Positions 5,681-6,319 of a stretch of DNA of 6,319 nt are shown here, one piece after another. Source of the stretch: CAVOBC01 sp963693635 (GTDB lineage: Bacteria; Pseudomonadota; Gammaproteobacteria; Pseudomonadales; Azotimanducaceae). The DNA lies in contig CAVOBC010000287.1 in NCBI GenBank assembly GCA_963693635.1, positions 1 through 6,319 of the forward strand, in the 5' to 3' direction. The position numbers were made by a program, and so were the translations under genes. The notes under the pieces are model-generated. The model had not been told where the DNA came from. It saw only the letters and a list, made by a program, of their open reading frames with translations, and made no database searches. The first letter of the stretch is position 1. Each line of letters opens with the position of its first letter.

Positions 5681-6319
5681 GATTCCATCCCCAGATCGAG
5701 GCCTGGTTCCACGACGAACTGGGCTCGCCCACAGACGTCCAGGAACAGTCCTGGCCGGTGATCGAGCGGGGTGAGCATGCGCTCATCACGGCACCCACCG
5801 GCAGCGGCAAGACGCTCACCGCATTTCTGTGGTCAATCAACCGGTGCCTCGTCGGCGATCTTGAACCCGGGTCGACGCGTGTCCTTTACATCAGCCCGCT
5901 CAAGGCACTCAACAACGACATCCAGAGGAACCTTGTGGGTCCGCTCGGCGCGCTGCGGCAACGCGCGTCTGACGCTGGGAGCCCGTTTCCTGACATCCGC
6001 GTGCAGACTCGCAGCGGCGACACCGACGCCGGCGACCATCATCGCATGCTGCGTCAGTCACCCGCCGAGGCGCGTCCCGGCAACCACCTGGCCTATGCCA
6101 ACAACAAACTCGTGCTGACATCAGAACGAAACGGCAAGACATTGACAATTCACTTGGCTGCAGACGATCCCGCCTTGCGACACATCTCGGCCTGCTCCAA
6201 CAGCTGGGCAACCGCAGCTTTTGCCGCAACGGCAGATCATTGTCGAGTCCATCAACGGCATAGAAGCCGAACGCAGTCCGTACCTTGACGTTTTGCGGAC
6301 TTTGTTTAACGTCGTTGTA
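5662..6319 (+). pseudogene. Lhr-like DEAD/DEAH helicase remnant (start lost, large internal deletion, frameshifts), runs off the right edge
   Basis: From 5662 the frame reads like the N-terminus of a large Lhr-type helicase: SDALTRFHPQIEAWFHDELG, a Q-motif-like PTDVQEQSWP, Walker A APTGSGKT (5791-5814), VLYISPLKAL (5881-5910) and RSGDT (6010-6024). In place of an initiator there is ACG (5662-5664) just before AGC GAC; the first standard in-frame start is GTG at 5758, inside the domain. At about 6061-6075 the sequence jumps, in frame, from the post-RSGDT region to a C-terminal-like segment (GNHLAYANNKLVLTSERNGK). The DExH box, the second RecA domain and most of the protein are missing. Beyond about 6180 the family signal moves to a second frame (LGLLQQLGNRSF, 6186-6221) and then a third (LPQRQIIVESING, 6221-6259, then ERSPYLDVL), open to the edge. 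Intact relatives are typically well over 1,000 residues. It cannot unwind DNA as encoded. Confidence 0.78.

Overview
This GC-rich bacterial window has two parts. The left part (about 1-4960) is an accessory, oxidative-metabolism-like locus. The right part (about 5100-6319) is a graveyard of decayed replication and helicase genes. No taxonomic marker is present. The GC-rich coding bias, TTG and GTG starts, the Lhr-like helicase relic and the RepA-like ATPase relic suit a proteobacterium or a similar GC-rich lineage, but I cannot assign a genus.

The left part holds three minus-strand genes in one direction: an alpha/beta-hydrolase-fold protein (4954 to 4181), a luciferase-like flavin-dependent monooxygenase (LLM, 3984 to 2683) and a flavin-dependent-halogenase-type FAD enzyme (2738 to 1116). 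The last two overlap by 56 bp, which suggests coupled translation. Converging on them from the left edge is the C-terminal part of a prolyl-oligopeptidase (S9)-like protein (2 to 1129), which overlaps the halogenase tail by 14 bp. The hydrolase and LLM genes are separated by about 200 bp that carry four closely packed inverted repeats inside a 17-bp imperfect direct repeat.

The most striking point is that both alpha/beta-hydrolase-fold proteins have glycine where the catalytic serine should be (GTGLG and GLGIG instead of GxSxG). In the S9-like protein the Asp, His and oxyanion HGGP positions also appear lost. In the smaller hydrolase the Asp and His remain. A plausible model is a small-molecule tailoring locus in which two flavin enzymes work next to a non-hydrolytic alpha/beta-fold protein (cyclase, lyase, binding or chaperone role). 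The substrate cannot be read from the sequence.

The right part holds two divergent relics. A RepA-like AAA ATPase on the minus strand lacks its Walker A region, has an internal gap after Walker B and is frameshifted near its end. An Lhr-like DEAD/DEAH helicase on the plus strand has an apparent ACG in place of its start codon, a large in-frame internal deletion that joins the first RecA domain to the C-terminal region, and then two frame changes. These suggest an old, decaying mobile or integrated segment next to the metabolic locus.
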